64,000 nt of DNA from positions 1,336,834 through 1,400,833 of the forward strand of contig JAUHZY010000001.1 in assembly GCA_030425825.1 (NCBI GenBank), read 5' to 3'. The translations under genes and the position numbers were made by a program. The first letter of the stretch is position 1, and each line of letters starts with the position of its first letter. This DNA comes from Alphaproteobacteria bacterium. GTDB lineage: Bacteria; Pseudomonadota; Alphaproteobacteria; JAUHZY01. The notes beneath the pieces are model-generated. The model was not told the DNA's origin, searched no databases, and worked only from the letters and a program-made list of their open reading frames with translations. Below are positions 1-8,342 of this stretch, in pieces.

Positions 1-1538
1 CGATTGAGTATCTGTGTAAAAATGCCACGACAGCTGTGTATGAGCTTGAGCATTTCGGCGTACCCTTCTCGCGCACTGAAGAAGGTAAAATCTATCAAAG
101 ACCATTTGGTGGTCACACACAAAACTATGGTGAATCGATGGCACACCGTGCTTGTGCAGCGGCTGACCGCACAGGTCATGCTATTTTGCATACATTGTAT
201 CAACAATGCCTGAAGCACAAAGCGCAATTCTTTATTGAGCATTTTGCGATGGACCTGATTATGGATGATGAAGGCGCCTGCGTTGGTGTTATGACATGGG
301 ATCTAGAAACAGGTGAAATCCACCGCTTTAACTCACGTCACGTTATCTTAGCAACGGGTGGCTGTGGTCGCGTCTTTTTCTCTTGTACATCTGCACACAC
401 ATGCACAGGTGACGGAAATGCGATGGCGCTACGTGCTGGCCTTCCGTTACAAGACATGGAATTCATTCAATTCCATCCGACAGGAATTTATGGATCTGGC
501 TGCCTTATTACAGAAGGTGTGCGTGGTGAAGGTGGCTACCTAACAAACTCAGAAGGTGAACGCTTTATGGAGCGCTATGCGCCTTCAGCAAAAGATCTTG
601 CCTCACGCGATGTTGTCAGCCGTGCAATGACGGTTGAAGTACGTGAAGGGCGTGGGATTGGAAAAGAAAAAGATCACATTAATCTACATCTTGAACACCT
701 TGATCCTGATGTTATCCACAAACGTCTTCCTGGCATCTCTGAGACAGCGAAGATTTTTGCAGGTGTTGATGTGACAAAAGAGCCTATCCCTGTTATTCCA
801 ACAGTTCACTATAACATGGGCGGTGTGCCAACAAATTATCAAGGTGAAGTTCTTCGCCCCAAAAAAGGAAAAGAAGATGAAGTTTGCCCAGGCTTATTTG
901 CCGCAGGCGAAGCTGCATCGGCTTCCGTCCACGGCGCTAACCGTTTAGGAACAAATTCATTGATTGATCTTGTTGTTTTTGGCCGCGCAACAGCGCTGCG
1001 TGCAGCCGAGTTGATCGAGAAAGAAGGCGAACACGTCAAGCCTCTTCCAAAAAATGCTGGTGAAGAAGCTATTGCACGTCTAGATAAAATGCGCCATGCA
1101 AAAGGTAAACTTAAAACGGGTGAGATTCGCTTGGAAATGCAAAAAACGATGCAAAGTAATTGTGCTGTTTTCAGAACGAAAGACCTGCTTGCCGAAGGCG
1201 TGAAGAAAATTGAAACTGTTTCTAAAAAAATGTCATCAATTGGCATTTCTGATAGGTCGATGATTTGGAACACTGACTTGGTAGAAGCTTTAGAGCTTGA
1301 TAACCTCATGGCACAGGCCCAGGTTACAATCGCTTCTGCAAATGCCCGCCAAGAAAGTCGTGGTGCGCATGCACATGAAGATTACCCAGATCGCGATGAC
1401 AAAAAATGGATGAAACACACACTTGCTTACAATGATGGTAAAGCAAAAGGTTCTGTTAAGCTTGGCTATCGCAAAGTGCACACATATACACTGACAGATG
1501 AAGTCGAGTATATTAAACCGAAAAAACGAGTATATTAG
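1..1538 (+). CDS. sdhA: Succinate dehydrogenase flavoprotein subunit, 5' partial
   Basis: Catalytic subunit of complex II, oxidising succinate to fumarate with FAD and passing electrons to SdhB at the cytoplasmic face of the inner membrane. The gene enters from the left edge; the frame is open from base 3 and matches SdhA before the first ATG at 36, so that ATG is internal. Visible family features are the [12 protein letters not shown] segment, the substrate-site stretch [11 protein letters not shown] and [19 protein letters not shown] carrying the catalytic arginine, [11 protein letters not shown] with the conserved histidine, and [19 protein letters not shown] of the C-terminal FAD site. 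The N-terminal dinucleotide-binding motif and the histidine that binds FAD covalently lie outside the window. sdhB follows after 12 nt with its own ribosome binding site, so the two are one operon; sdhC and sdhD are expected upstream. Confidence 0.97.
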   Translation, partial: IEYLCKNATTAVYELEHFGVPFSRTEEGKIYQRPFGGHTQNYGESMAHRACAAADRTGHAILHTLYQQCLKHKAQFFIEHFAMDLIMDDEGACVGVMTWDLETGEIHRFNSRHVILATGGCGRVFFSCTSAHTCTGDGNAMALRAGLPLQDMEFIQFHPTGIYGSGCLITEGVRGEGGYLTNSEGERFMERYAPSAKDLASRDVVSRAMTVEVREGRGIGKEKDHINLHLEHLDPDVIHKRLPGISETAKIFAGVDVTKEPIPVIPTVHYNMGGVPTNYQGEVLRPKKGKEDEVCPGLFAAGEAASASVHGANRLGTNSLIDLVVFGRATALRAAELIEKEGEHVKPLPKNAGEEAIARLDKMRHAKGKLKTGEIRLEMQKTMQSNCAVFRTKDLLAEGVKKIETVSKKMSSIGISDRSMIWNTDLVEALELDNLMAQAQVTIASANARQESRGAHAHEDYPDRDDKKWMKHTLAYNDGKAKGSVKLGYRKVHTYTLTDEVEYIKPKKRVY

Positions 1539-1550
1539 GAGATAAATAAG

Positions 1551-2348
1551 ATGGCAAAATTTACGCTTCCTAAAAATTCAAAAATTAAAAAAGGCCGCAA
1601 ATGGGCCTCGGAAACGTCTTCCCAAAACATGAAGAATTTCAAAATTTACCGCTGGTCACCAGACAGTGGTGAAAACCCTAGCCTTGATACATACGCGGTT
1701 GATCTAGACGAGTGTGGCCCAATGGTGCTGGATGCACTTATCAAGATCAAAAATGAAACCGATACATCTCTTACATTCAGACGATCATGTCGTGAAGGCA
1801 TTTGTGGATCATGCGCGATGAACATTGATGGCACAAATACGCTGGCATGCACAAAGCCGATTGAAGAGATTAAAGGCGATGCTAAGATTTACCCCCTTCC
1901 ACATATGGAAGTCGTAAAAGATTTGGTACCAAATCTAACACATGCTTATGCACAACTCGCCTCTATCGAACCTTGGATGAAATCTGATACAGAAGTCTCT
2001 GCAAAGGAAGAGCGCCTGCAAAGCCCAGAAGACAGAGATAAGCTTGATGGATTATGGGAATGTATTCTTTGCTTCTGCTGTACAACATCCTGCCCAAGCT
2101 ACTGGTGGAATGGTGATAAATATCTCGGCCCTGCGACTCTTCTTCAAGCAGCACGCTGGGTTGAAGACACACGTGATGACCACACAGGCGAACGCCTTGA
2201 AGAGCTGGAAGATCCTTTTAAGCTTTATCGTTGTCACACAATTATGAATTGTACAAACACATGTCCAAAGGGTCTGAACCCTGCAAAAGCAATTGGTCAA
2301 ATTAAGTCTAAGATTGCAAAAAAACACATGGGACTGTCGGCGGACTAA
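1551..2348 (+). CDS. sdhB: Succinate dehydrogenase iron-sulfur subunit
   Basis: Electron-transfer subunit of complex II (265 aa), carrying electrons from the FAD of SdhA to the membrane quinone site. All cluster ligands are visible: C80, C85, C88 and C100 for the 2Fe-2S cluster (CREGICGSC...LAC), C171, C174, C177 and C181 for the 4Fe-4S cluster ([11 protein letters not shown]), with C228, C234 and C238 in [14 protein letters not shown] for the 3Fe-4S cluster. The basic N-terminal extension of about 25 residues before the ferredoxin domain is common in alphaproteobacterial SdhB. An AGGAG sequence lies just before the ATG. The gene is followed 17 nt later by a secreted protein gene of unknown role. 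Confidence 0.97.
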   Translation: MAKFTLPKNSKIKKGRKWASETSSQNMKNFKIYRWSPDSGENPSLDTYAVDLDECGPMVLDALIKIKNETDTSLTFRRSCREGICGSCAMNIDGTNTLACTKPIEEIKGDAKIYPLPHMEVVKDLVPNLTHAYAQLASIEPWMKSDTEVSAKEERLQSPEDRDKLDGLWECILCFCCTTSCPSYWWNGDKYLGPATLLQAARWVEDTRDDHTGERLEELEDPFKLYRCHTIMNCTNTCPKGLNPAKAIGQIKSKIAKKHMGLSAD

Positions 2349-2365
2349 AAGGTTCCTCGACGAAA

Positions 2366-3067
2366 ATGCTGATGAAAAAAATTTTTCTTCTCGTCTGTTT
2401 CACTTTTTTACTCAATGCAGCAGCCACAGCGCATGCCATAGAGATGGAAGAAGACAAAATATCCCTGAACCTCACTGAAGAAGCATGGATCACAGCCAAA
2501 ACAGCAGAAGTTCATATCGCTATTCACGCCTCAATCCGGCCGCAAGAGGCAAAAAGAACGATTAACAAAATTAATAATGGTCTTGAGAAAATATCAAAAA
2601 CAAAATGGCGTTTTACAAGGTTCAATACATCACGTGATAAAACAGATACTGAAAAATGGCAGATCACAGCACAAACACGCCTAGACACAAAGGCCCTGAC
2701 AGGTATCAGCGCGATTGTTAATAATCTCTCGGCACCTGGATTGCGCTTTAACATTGAAACAATTGTGATTGATCCCGCACCACAAACCTATGCTGAAGCT
2801 ATCTCTCATTTACGAAAAACGATTATCGCCAAAGCCATGGATGAAAAAAACAAGCTACAAACGGCTATGCCTGGCAATAAGCTGCGCCTTAAAACACTAA
2901 GATTTAGAACATCTCATCACAATCCTGTCGTCCAAACATCTCATAAAAGAACTATGGAAATGAACATTTTAAAGGTCAGAAAAAACAATCTTTCCCAAGG
3001 TTACGAACTACCACTCTCCAAAAAGCTGTTTTTATCTGCTGATATAGAGTTTGCGATTGTAAAATAA
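2366..3067 (+). CDS. Secreted hypothetical protein, possibly SIMPL-like
   Basis: A 233-residue protein (231 if translation starts at the second ATG, 2372) that I do not recognise firmly. It has a typical Sec signal peptide: two lysines, a hydrophobic core of about 15 residues (IFLLVCFTFLLNAAATA) and a likely cut after AHA near residue 24. The mature part alternates short beta-like and helical stretches, with a repeated design of 'residues around a pair of alternating variables, then Y-A-E-A-I-S-H-L-R', which recalls SIMPL/DUF541 periplasmic proteins; this is a weak impression. It has no cysteines after the signal peptide and many lysines. It lies between sdhB and zapE, and its stop codon overlaps the zapE ATG by one base (3067), so it is translated in the same operon. 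Confidence 0.75.
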   Translation: MLMKKIFLLVCFTFLLNAAATAHAIEMEEDKISLNLTEEAWITAKTAEVHIAIHASIRPQEAKRTINKINNGLEKISKTKWRFTRFNTSRDKTDTEKWQITAQTRLDTKALTGISAIVNNLSAPGLRFNIETIVIDPAPQTYAEAISHLRKTIIAKAMDEKNKLQTAMPGNKLRLKTLRFRTSHHNPVVQTSHKRTMEMNILKVRKNNLSQGYELPLSKKLFLSADIEFAIVK

Positions 3068-4161
3068 TGAAAACACCCCTTCGCCTTTACAGTGATGCCA
3101 TCAAAGACGGCCAGGTCATCCCTGATCCTGTACAGGAACATGCCGTTGATATTCTTGAGAAACTCCACCAAAATCTCATTAAAATGGCGCTCAAAAGAAA
3201 GTCTTTTTCACATAAAATTTTAGGAAAAAAAGGGCAACCACCAAAAAGTGTTTATATGTTTGGTGATGTTGGCCGTGGAAAATCTATGTTAATGGACCTT
3301 TTCGCCTCTTGCTCGCCCCTACCAACAAGGACATCACGTGTCCACTTTCACCAATTCATGCAAGATATTCACACACAACTTCATGAACTAAGACAAGACG
3401 GTGCCAATACTTCCGATGCCCTCGCACCAATTGCTGCAAAAATGGCAAAAGAAATCGATATTTTGTGCTTTGATGAGTTCTTTGTCACAAATATTGCGGA
3501 TGCGATGATCTTGCAGCGCCTCTTAGAGCTTCTCTTAAAGCATAGAATTGTCTTAGTCGCGACATCTAACCGTCACCCTGATGCACTTTACAAGAATGGC
3601 TTACAAAGAGAACGTTTTATGGACTGCATAGAACTGATCAAAGAAAAATTCGAGATTGTAGAGGTAAATGGCAAAACAGACTATCGCACAACAAAACAAA
3701 AAGAAGACACTAAATACCTTTATCCATTAAATAATAAAAATACAGAAACGCTTCGTGCTCTTTTCAAAAAACACATCAATAACAAAACACCGCGCGCAAA
3801 AAAAATCATCGCAAAAGGTCGAGAAATCAAAATCGCGCAGTCTGGAAAAAAGACTGCCTATGTTACATTTGATGAAATGTGTCGTGAAAACCGTGGTACA
3901 TCTGACTTTCTAGCAATTACAAAGAACTTCGATACTCTTTTTCTTGAAGGTATTCCACAACTAAAGGATGAAGACAGAAATGAAGCCTCCCGCTTTGTTA
4001 CATTGGTCGATACACTTTATGAAAAAAAAATTAATTTTTATTGTTCTGCTGCAACACCTCCAGATGAATTATATGTCAAAGGCGAGGGTTCCTTTGAGTT
4101 TCAAAGAACTGCTTCCAGATTAAAAGAGATGTCATCACAAAATTGGCAAAAAACTGACTGA
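3067..4161 (+). CDS. zapE: AFG1/ZapE family ATPase
   Basis: AAA-type P-loop ATPase of the AFG1/ZapE family (364 aa, the usual length). In E. coli ZapE associates with the division ring; the mitochondrial homologue helps quality control of respiratory-chain proteins. The Walker A motif GDVGRGKS spans residues 66-73, the Walker B motif ILCFDEF has D136 and E137, and the sensor segment ATSNRHP lies around residues 165-171. The family pattern FHQFM near residue 94 and the C-terminal segment FDEMCRENRGTSDFLAI are also visible. Start and preceding stop overlap by one base, so translation is probably coupled to the upstream gene. Placement next to sdhAB fits a respiratory or proteostasis link, but that is inference. 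Confidence 0.93.
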   Translation: MKTPLRLYSDAIKDGQVIPDPVQEHAVDILEKLHQNLIKMALKRKSFSHKILGKKGQPPKSVYMFGDVGRGKSMLMDLFASCSPLPTRTSRVHFHQFMQDIHTQLHELRQDGANTSDALAPIAAKMAKEIDILCFDEFFVTNIADAMILQRLLELLLKHRIVLVATSNRHPDALYKNGLQRERFMDCIELIKEKFEIVEVNGKTDYRTTKQKEDTKYLYPLNNKNTETLRALFKKHINNKTPRAKKIIAKGREIKIAQSGKKTAYVTFDEMCRENRGTSDFLAITKNFDTLFLEGIPQLKDEDRNEASRFVTLVDTLYEKKINFYCSAATPPDELYVKGEGSFEFQRTASRLKEMSSQNWQKTD

Positions 4162-4197
4162 TTGATTTTTTTGACTTTTTTGAAACATGCCTACGAC

Positions 4198-4245
4198 CCC
4201 ATAAATATTGTGAGTATTATTTACTAGACCTACTACATATAGATG
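4198..4245 (+). promoter_or_regulatory. Candidate NrdR boxes and promoter upstream of nrdA
   Basis: Two 16-bp elements resembling the NrdR box (acaCwAtATaTwGtgt) start at 4198 and 4230, exactly 32 bp apart, the three-turn spacing known for NrdR pairs. The first holds TATTGTG (4206-4212), shared with the nrdB upstream region; the second holds CTACATATAG. Each matches only about two thirds of the consensus. A possible -10 TATAAA lies at 4249-4254. NrdR represses ribonucleotide reductase genes when dATP is high. Supported by position and spacing, but the sequence match is modest. Confidence 0.4.
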
Positions 4246-4290
4246 TTCTATAAATAAATGGGTGGCATAATTTTGTCACTTTCTCTTGTC

Positions 4291-4329
4291 AGACGGGTCA
4301 AATAAAGCTACTTTATTAACCCGTCTTTC
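4291..4329 (+). terminator. Long stem-loop before nrdA (terminator or leader structure)
   Basis: AGACGGGT (4291-4298) pairs with ACCCGTCT (4319-4326), and inside it AATAAAG (4301-4307) pairs with CTTTATT (4311-4317) around the loop CTA. Only three or four T residues follow. It lies about 45 bases before the nrdA start and downstream of the probable nrdA promoter, so it could end the sdh-zapE transcript or be a structured nrdA leader. Confidence 0.5.
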
Positions 4330-4371
4330 GGCAACTTGTCGATATAAGATCGAGATTATTATGGGGGTAAA

Positions 4372-6210
4372 ATGCTTAACGTCATACAACTTGAAAATGG
4401 AAATCGTGTTCAATCTGATTATGCAAGAGATGCTAGTCTAACAGAATTTGGAAAATCTACATTGAAAGATCGATATCTTTTACCTGATGAAACTTTTCAG
4501 GATAGATTTTCAAAAGTTGCAGCATATTTTGCTGACGACTCTGCGCACGCCCAACGTATGTATGAATATATAAGTAATCTTTGGTTTATGCCTTCTACGC
4601 CTGTCCTAAGTAACGGCGGCACAGATCGCGGACTTCCTATTTCATGCTTTCTCAACGAAGCCAATGACAGCCTTGAAGGCATTGTTAACACATGGAATGA
4701 AAATGTTTGGCTGGCCGCAAAAGGTGGTGGCATCGGGAGCTACTGGGGAAACCTAAGATCGATCGGTGAAACTGTCCGTGGAAATGGTAAAACATCTGGT
4801 ATTATTCCTTTTATTCGTGTGATGGACTCACTCACGCTTGCGATTTCTCAGGGAAGTCTGCGCCGTGGAAGTGCCGCTGTTTACTTGCCAATAGACCATC
4901 CAGAAATTGAAGAATTTATCGAACTACGACGCCCAACAGGTGGTGATCCAAATCGTAAGGCCTTAAACTTACACAATGCCGTTGTTGTTAATGACGACTT
5001 TATGCGCGCTGTTGAAAAAGATGAAGAATGGAAATTAACAAGCCCTAAAACAGGTGAGACTGTTCGCAAAGTTAAAGCGCGTGACCTATGGATTCGTATT
5101 TTAACAGGCCGTATCGAAACAGGTGAGCCATATATCATTTATGTTGACCATATCAACCGCGCTCTTCCAGAGCACCAAAAGCTTGCTGGCCTGACTGTGA
5201 AAATGTCTAACTTATGTACAGAAATTACATTGCCAACCGGCATCGACCAGTACGGAAAAGACCGCACAGCCGTATGTTGTTTAGGATCTGTTAATGTTGA
5301 GTTTTATAAAGAATGGAAAGATAACCCTCTTTTCATCGAAGATCTTATGCGATTCTTGGATAATGTCTTGACCGATTTTATTAATCGTGCACCAGATTCT
5401 ATGGAAAAAGCACGCTATTCTGCGATACGTGAAAGAAGTGTCGGGTTGGGCGTTATGGGCTTCCACTCGTTCCTACAGTCACAAATGATTCCTATGGAAT
5501 CAGCCATGGCAAAAGTTTGGAACATGAAAATCTTCAAGCAGATTCGCAAAGAAGCTGACGAAGCCTCTAAAAAACTTGCAGAAGAAAGAGGGCCATGCCC
5601 AGATGCAGCCGATTACGGTATTATGGAACGTTTTTCTAACAAGCTGGCAATTGCGCCAAATGCATCGTCTTCTATTATTTGTGGTGGCACATCGCCTGGT
5701 ATTGAGCCTTACACAGCAAACAGCTTTACGCACAAAACATTAAACGGCTCTTTCCCTGTCCGGAACAAGCATCTTCAGAAAATCTTGGCCGAAAAAGGGA
5801 AAGATAATGCAGAAGTTTGGTCTTCGATCACAGTGCACGATGGCTCAGTTCAACATCTCGACTTCTTAACAGAAGACGAAAAATCTGTCTTTAAAACAGC
5901 CTTTGAAATTGACCAGCGCTGGCTGATCGATCATGCGGGCGACAGAACACCTTATATCTGCCAAGCGCAATCTTTAAATGTCTTCTTGCCTGCAGATGTT
6001 CACAAGCGCGACCTGCATGAAATTCATTTCCGTGCATGGGAAAAAGGCGTTAAAAGCCTTTATTACTGTCGTTCAAAGTCAATGCAACGCGCCGATTACG
6101 TTGCCACATTGAATTCTGAGTATACAAAACCCAAAGCAGTAAAAGCTGAACCTTTCCAGCAACCGCTTGATAAAGAAGACATGTATGACGAATGCTTGGC
6201 GTGTCAGTAA
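4372..6210 (+). CDS. nrdA: Class Ia ribonucleotide reductase large subunit without ATP-cone
   Basis: Large (alpha) subunit of aerobic ribonucleotide reductase, reducing ribonucleoside diphosphates to deoxynucleotides with the radical supplied by NrdB. At 612 aa it is about 150 residues shorter than the E. coli protein because the N-terminal ATP-cone is missing; the protein starts directly with the alpha-helical domain. Catalytic residues are visible: C92 (PISCFLNEA), the N280-L-C282-T-E284 thiyl-radical site, C302 (AVCCLGS), the radical-transfer tyrosine pair in SLYYCRS, and the C-terminal redox pair C608-x-x-C611 in ECLACQ. The specificity loop GSLRRGSAAVYL is intact. Strong ribosome binding site GGGGG lies before ATG 4372. 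nrdB follows after a 213-base regulatory gap rather than directly. The length suits the Rickettsia-type NrdA group. Confidence 0.95.
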   Translation: MLNVIQLENGNRVQSDYARDASLTEFGKSTLKDRYLLPDETFQDRFSKVAAYFADDSAHAQRMYEYISNLWFMPSTPVLSNGGTDRGLPISCFLNEANDSLEGIVNTWNENVWLAAKGGGIGSYWGNLRSIGETVRGNGKTSGIIPFIRVMDSLTLAISQGSLRRGSAAVYLPIDHPEIEEFIELRRPTGGDPNRKALNLHNAVVVNDDFMRAVEKDEEWKLTSPKTGETVRKVKARDLWIRILTGRIETGEPYIIYVDHINRALPEHQKLAGLTVKMSNLCTEITLPTGIDQYGKDRTAVCCLGSVNVEFYKEWKDNPLFIEDLMRFLDNVLTDFINRAPDSMEKARYSAIRERSVGLGVMGFHSFLQSQMIPMESAMAKVWNMKIFKQIRKEADEASKKLAEERGPCPDAADYGIMERFSNKLAIAPNASSSIICGGTSPGIEPYTANSFTHKTLNGSFPVRNKHLQKILAEKGKDNAEVWSSITVHDGSVQHLDFLTEDEKSVFKTAFEIDQRWLIDHAGDRTPYICQAQSLNVFLPADVHKRDLHEIHFRAWEKGVKSLYYCRSKSMQRADYVATLNSEYTKPKAVKAEPFQQPLDKEDMYDECLACQ

Positions 6211-6303
6211 ACTGACCGCGAGCATTTTTATCTATAAAGTCAAAATAAATTCGTTTATTTCTTGCCCAAGAAGGGCTGCATGTAGTATTTTACCAACAGT
6301 TTA

Positions 6304-6340
6304 ATTCTATATATTGTGAAAAACTCACAATATTTTGAAA
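6304..6340 (+). promoter_or_regulatory. Tandem NrdR-like boxes / palindromic operator upstream of nrdB
   Basis: A 16-bp element at 6304-6319 (ATTCTATATATTGTGA) matches the NrdR-box consensus at about 13 of 16 positions, and a second at 6325-6340 at about 12 of 16; their starts are 21 bp apart, two helical turns. The same bases also form a perfect inverted repeat, ATATTGTGA (6311-6319) and TCACAATAT (6325-6333), separated by 5 bp. Either reading marks an operator. NrdR is the expected regulator because the same half-site lies before nrdA. Confidence 0.55.
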
Positions 6341-6370
6341 TCCAAAGTAAAAAGCTAGGATTTATGTGTT

Positions 6371-6389
6371 TTGGCATGCAAGTTGCATG
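6371..6389 (+). promoter_or_regulatory. Sigma-54-type (-24/-12) promoter before nrdB
   Basis: TTGGCATG, four bases, then TTGCA matches the sigma-54 consensus YTGGCACG-N4-TTGCW at all but one core position; the invariant GG (6373-6374) and GC (6385-6386) are exactly 10 bases apart. Transcription would begin near 6398, about 26 bases before the nrdB ATG. The bases 6375-6389 also form a 7-bp palindrome (CATGCAA-G-TTGCATG), so an operator is an alternative reading. Sigma-54 drives late flagellar genes in several alphaproteobacteria, and a flagellin gene lies directly behind nrdB. Confidence 0.6.
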
Positions 6390-6423
6390 TGCCTGTGTGT
6401 ATTTATATATTTAGAGGATAATA

Positions 6424-7383
6424 ATGTCACTTCTTGAGCCTAGAGCTGTTTACAAACCGTTTCGATACCCATGGGCATACGATGCATGGCTTATGCAGCA
6501 GCGCATTCACTGGCTACCTGAAGAAGTTCCTTTAGCGGAAGATGTAAAAGACTGGCACAAGAACCTTAGCAAAAAAGAGGTCAATCTACTCACGCAGATC
6601 TTTAGATTTTTTACACAAGCCGACATTGAAGTAAATAATTGCTATATGAAGCACTACTCTCAGGTTTTTGGCCCCACAGAGGTTCAAATGATGCTCGCGG
6701 CATTTTCAAACATGGAAACCGTTCATATTGCAGCCTACTCTCATCTGCTTGATACCATCGGCATTCCTGAAGTCGAATATCAGGCCTTTATGAAATATAA
6801 AGAGATGAAAGATAAATATGACTATATGCAAGAGTTCAATGTTAATAGCAAAGAAGATATTGCCCTAACACTCTCTGTTTTCGGTGCCTTTACAGAAGGA
6901 TTGCAGCTTTTTGCTAGCTTTGCAATTCTCATGAACTTTCCACGCTTTAATAAGATGAAAGGTATGGGTCAGATCGTTTCTTGGTCTGTACGCGATGAAA
7001 CACTTCATACAAATTCTATCATTAAGCTTTTCCGTACTTTTATTTCAGAAAACCCAGAGATTTGGACGGATGAGATGAAAAACAAGATTTACAATGCTTG
7101 CCAAACAATCGTCAGCCATGAAGACGCCTTTATCGACCTTGCCTTTGAGCAGGGTGGTGTACAGGGCTTAGAAGCTGAAGAGGTTAAGAAATATATTAGA
7201 TATATAGCAGATTATCGTTTAACACAGCTGGATTTAGACCCCCTCTATCACGTTGGAAAAAATCCACTCCCATGGCTTGAAGAGCTTCTAAATGGTGTTG
7301 AACATACTAATTTTTTTGAAAATCGTGCAACCGAGTACTCTAAGGCGTCAACGCAAGGGACTTGGGAAGAAGCTTTTAATTAA
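6424..7383 (+). CDS. nrdB: Class Ia ribonucleotide reductase small subunit
   Basis: Beta subunit (319 aa) that houses the di-iron centre and the stable tyrosyl radical used by NrdA. Likely metal ligands and radical site are in order: D67 (TQADIEV), E98 and H101 with radical tyrosine Y105 in METVHIAAYSHLL, E158 (FTEGLQLF), and E192 with H195 in RDETLHT. No N-terminal ATP-cone is present, so neither subunit of this enzyme carries one. The C-terminal tail that docks to NrdA ends in WEEAFN. An AGAGGA ribosome binding site precedes ATG 6424. The stop codon is only 11 nt from the start of a flagellin gene with its own strong Shine-Dalgarno sequence, implying cotranscription of a DNA-precursor enzyme with a motility gene. 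Confidence 0.95.
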   Translation: MSLLEPRAVYKPFRYPWAYDAWLMQQRIHWLPEEVPLAEDVKDWHKNLSKKEVNLLTQIFRFFTQADIEVNNCYMKHYSQVFGPTEVQMMLAAFSNMETVHIAAYSHLLDTIGIPEVEYQAFMKYKEMKDKYDYMQEFNVNSKEDIALTLSVFGAFTEGLQLFASFAILMNFPRFNKMKGMGQIVSWSVRDETLHTNSIIKLFRTFISENPEIWTDEMKNKIYNACQTIVSHEDAFIDLAFEQGGVQGLEAEEVKKYIRYIADYRLTQLDLDPLYHVGKNPLPWLEELLNGVEHTNFFENRATEYSKASTQGTWEEAFN

Positions 7384-7394
7384 GGAGAATAGAA

Positions 7395-8216
7395 ATGGCC
7401 GATATTTCACTTACTGCTGGGATGCGAAGCAATCTTTTGACTTTGAAGACGACCAATTCTTTGATCTCAAGAACTGAAGGAAGACTCTCGAGCGGTAGAA
7501 AAATCAACTCTATTCTTGATAATGCTGTCGGCTACTTTAAGGCAAAAGGCATCTTTGACCGATCCGAAGATCTTGAAGGATACAAAGACGAAATCGATCA
7601 AGGCATTAGTACGGTTAAAGCAACAGTGCAGGCGATTGAAGCCGCAACAAAGATTGTTGAACAAATGGCTGGCCTCGCACAAGAAGCCCTGAACGCAGAC
7701 GCGACAAATGCAACAACACTGCAAGCAAAGGCCGTTGCCTTAACAACAGCGCTTGATGATCTTCTTCGTGATGCAAGCTTTAATGGTGTAAACTTACTTT
7801 ATGATAACAGCCTAAATATTTACGCCACAAGCCTACATGTTGACTTTACTGATGATACATTCACAACAATTAATAGTGTTGATACAACTTCAGCAGCGAT
7901 TGGCATCACAGGCGCAAGCATTAACTTTGGTGCGTTAACAATCCAGACGACCATCGCCAGCATTGAAGCTGCGCTTGATACATTGGATGCGCGCGGTGCT
8001 ACTTTTGCAACAGATGTCTCTCTTCTTCAGGTAAGGCTAAGCTTTACAACAGACTTCGTTAACACCCTGGAAGAAGCAGGCGATAAGATCGTTCTTGCTG
8101 ACTTAGAGGAAGAAAGTGCAAACTTACTGGCGCTTCAGACACGTCAACAGCTTGGATTACAGGCCATATCGTTTGCAGCACAGTCTGAGCAGTCTATCTT
8201 AAGCTTGTTCCGTTAA
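7395..8216 (+). CDS. Flagellin, first of two tandem copies
   Basis: Short flagellin (273 aa), the filament subunit exported by the flagellar type III system. The N-terminal D0/D1 region has the family pattern (SLLTLKTTNSLISRTEGRLSSGRKI, here cited only as SRTEGRLSSGRKI) and the C-terminal D1/D0 region has NLLALQTRQQLGLQ and the final SILSLFR. The central variable part is short, as in Caulobacter flagellins of about 273 residues, and contains no cysteine. It is about half identical by eye to the next gene, most strongly at both ends. An AAGGAG sequence overlaps the nrdB stop, fixing ATG 7395. No terminator separates it from nrdB. Confidence 0.92.
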   Translation: MADISLTAGMRSNLLTLKTTNSLISRTEGRLSSGRKINSILDNAVGYFKAKGIFDRSEDLEGYKDEIDQGISTVKATVQAIEAATKIVEQMAGLAQEALNADATNATTLQAKAVALTTALDDLLRDASFNGVNLLYDNSLNIYATSLHVDFTDDTFTTINSVDTTSAAIGITGASINFGALTIQTTIASIEAALDTLDARGATFATDVSLLQVRLSFTTDFVNTLEEAGDKIVLADLEEESANLLALQTRQQLGLQAISFAAQSEQSILSLFR

Positions 8217-8286
8217 AAACTTCTTTTCATTTTTTTATTTGACGGCAAAAAGAAAATCAGCTACTTGTAAATCTGTTATTGATATG

Positions 8287-8324
8287 GTAACATGTATCTA
8301 TGGGCACAACGCCCACTATGTTAC
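8287..8324 (+). other. Stem-loop in the leader of the second flagellin gene
   Basis: GTAACAT (8287-8293) pairs with ATGTTAC (8318-8324), and nested inside TGGGC (8301-8305) pairs with GCCCA (8311-8315) around ACAAC. The structure ends six bases before AGGAGG (8331-8336), the ribosome binding site of the flagellin at 8343. The first flagellin gene has no such element. In Caulobacter FlbT acts on the flagellin mRNA leader, so this is a candidate target for the FlbT encoded at 9268; that role is inferred. Confidence 0.6.
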
Positions 8325-8342
8325 TTCAAAAGGAGGTTTATT

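Noticed and set aside
839-1309. 156-codon frame on the minus strand inside sdhA
   Set aside because: It is antisense to a highly conserved gene and has no start signal; it is a shadow of the sdhA codons.
6315-6329. CRP or FNR site (TGTGA...TCACA)
   Set aside because: The spacing is five bases, not the six of CRP, and the bases fit NrdR boxes better.
8217-8286. Sigma-54 or sigma-28 promoter for the second flagellin
   Set aside because: No GG-N10-GC pair and no TAAA-N15-GCCGATAA match could be found; the promoter remains unknown.
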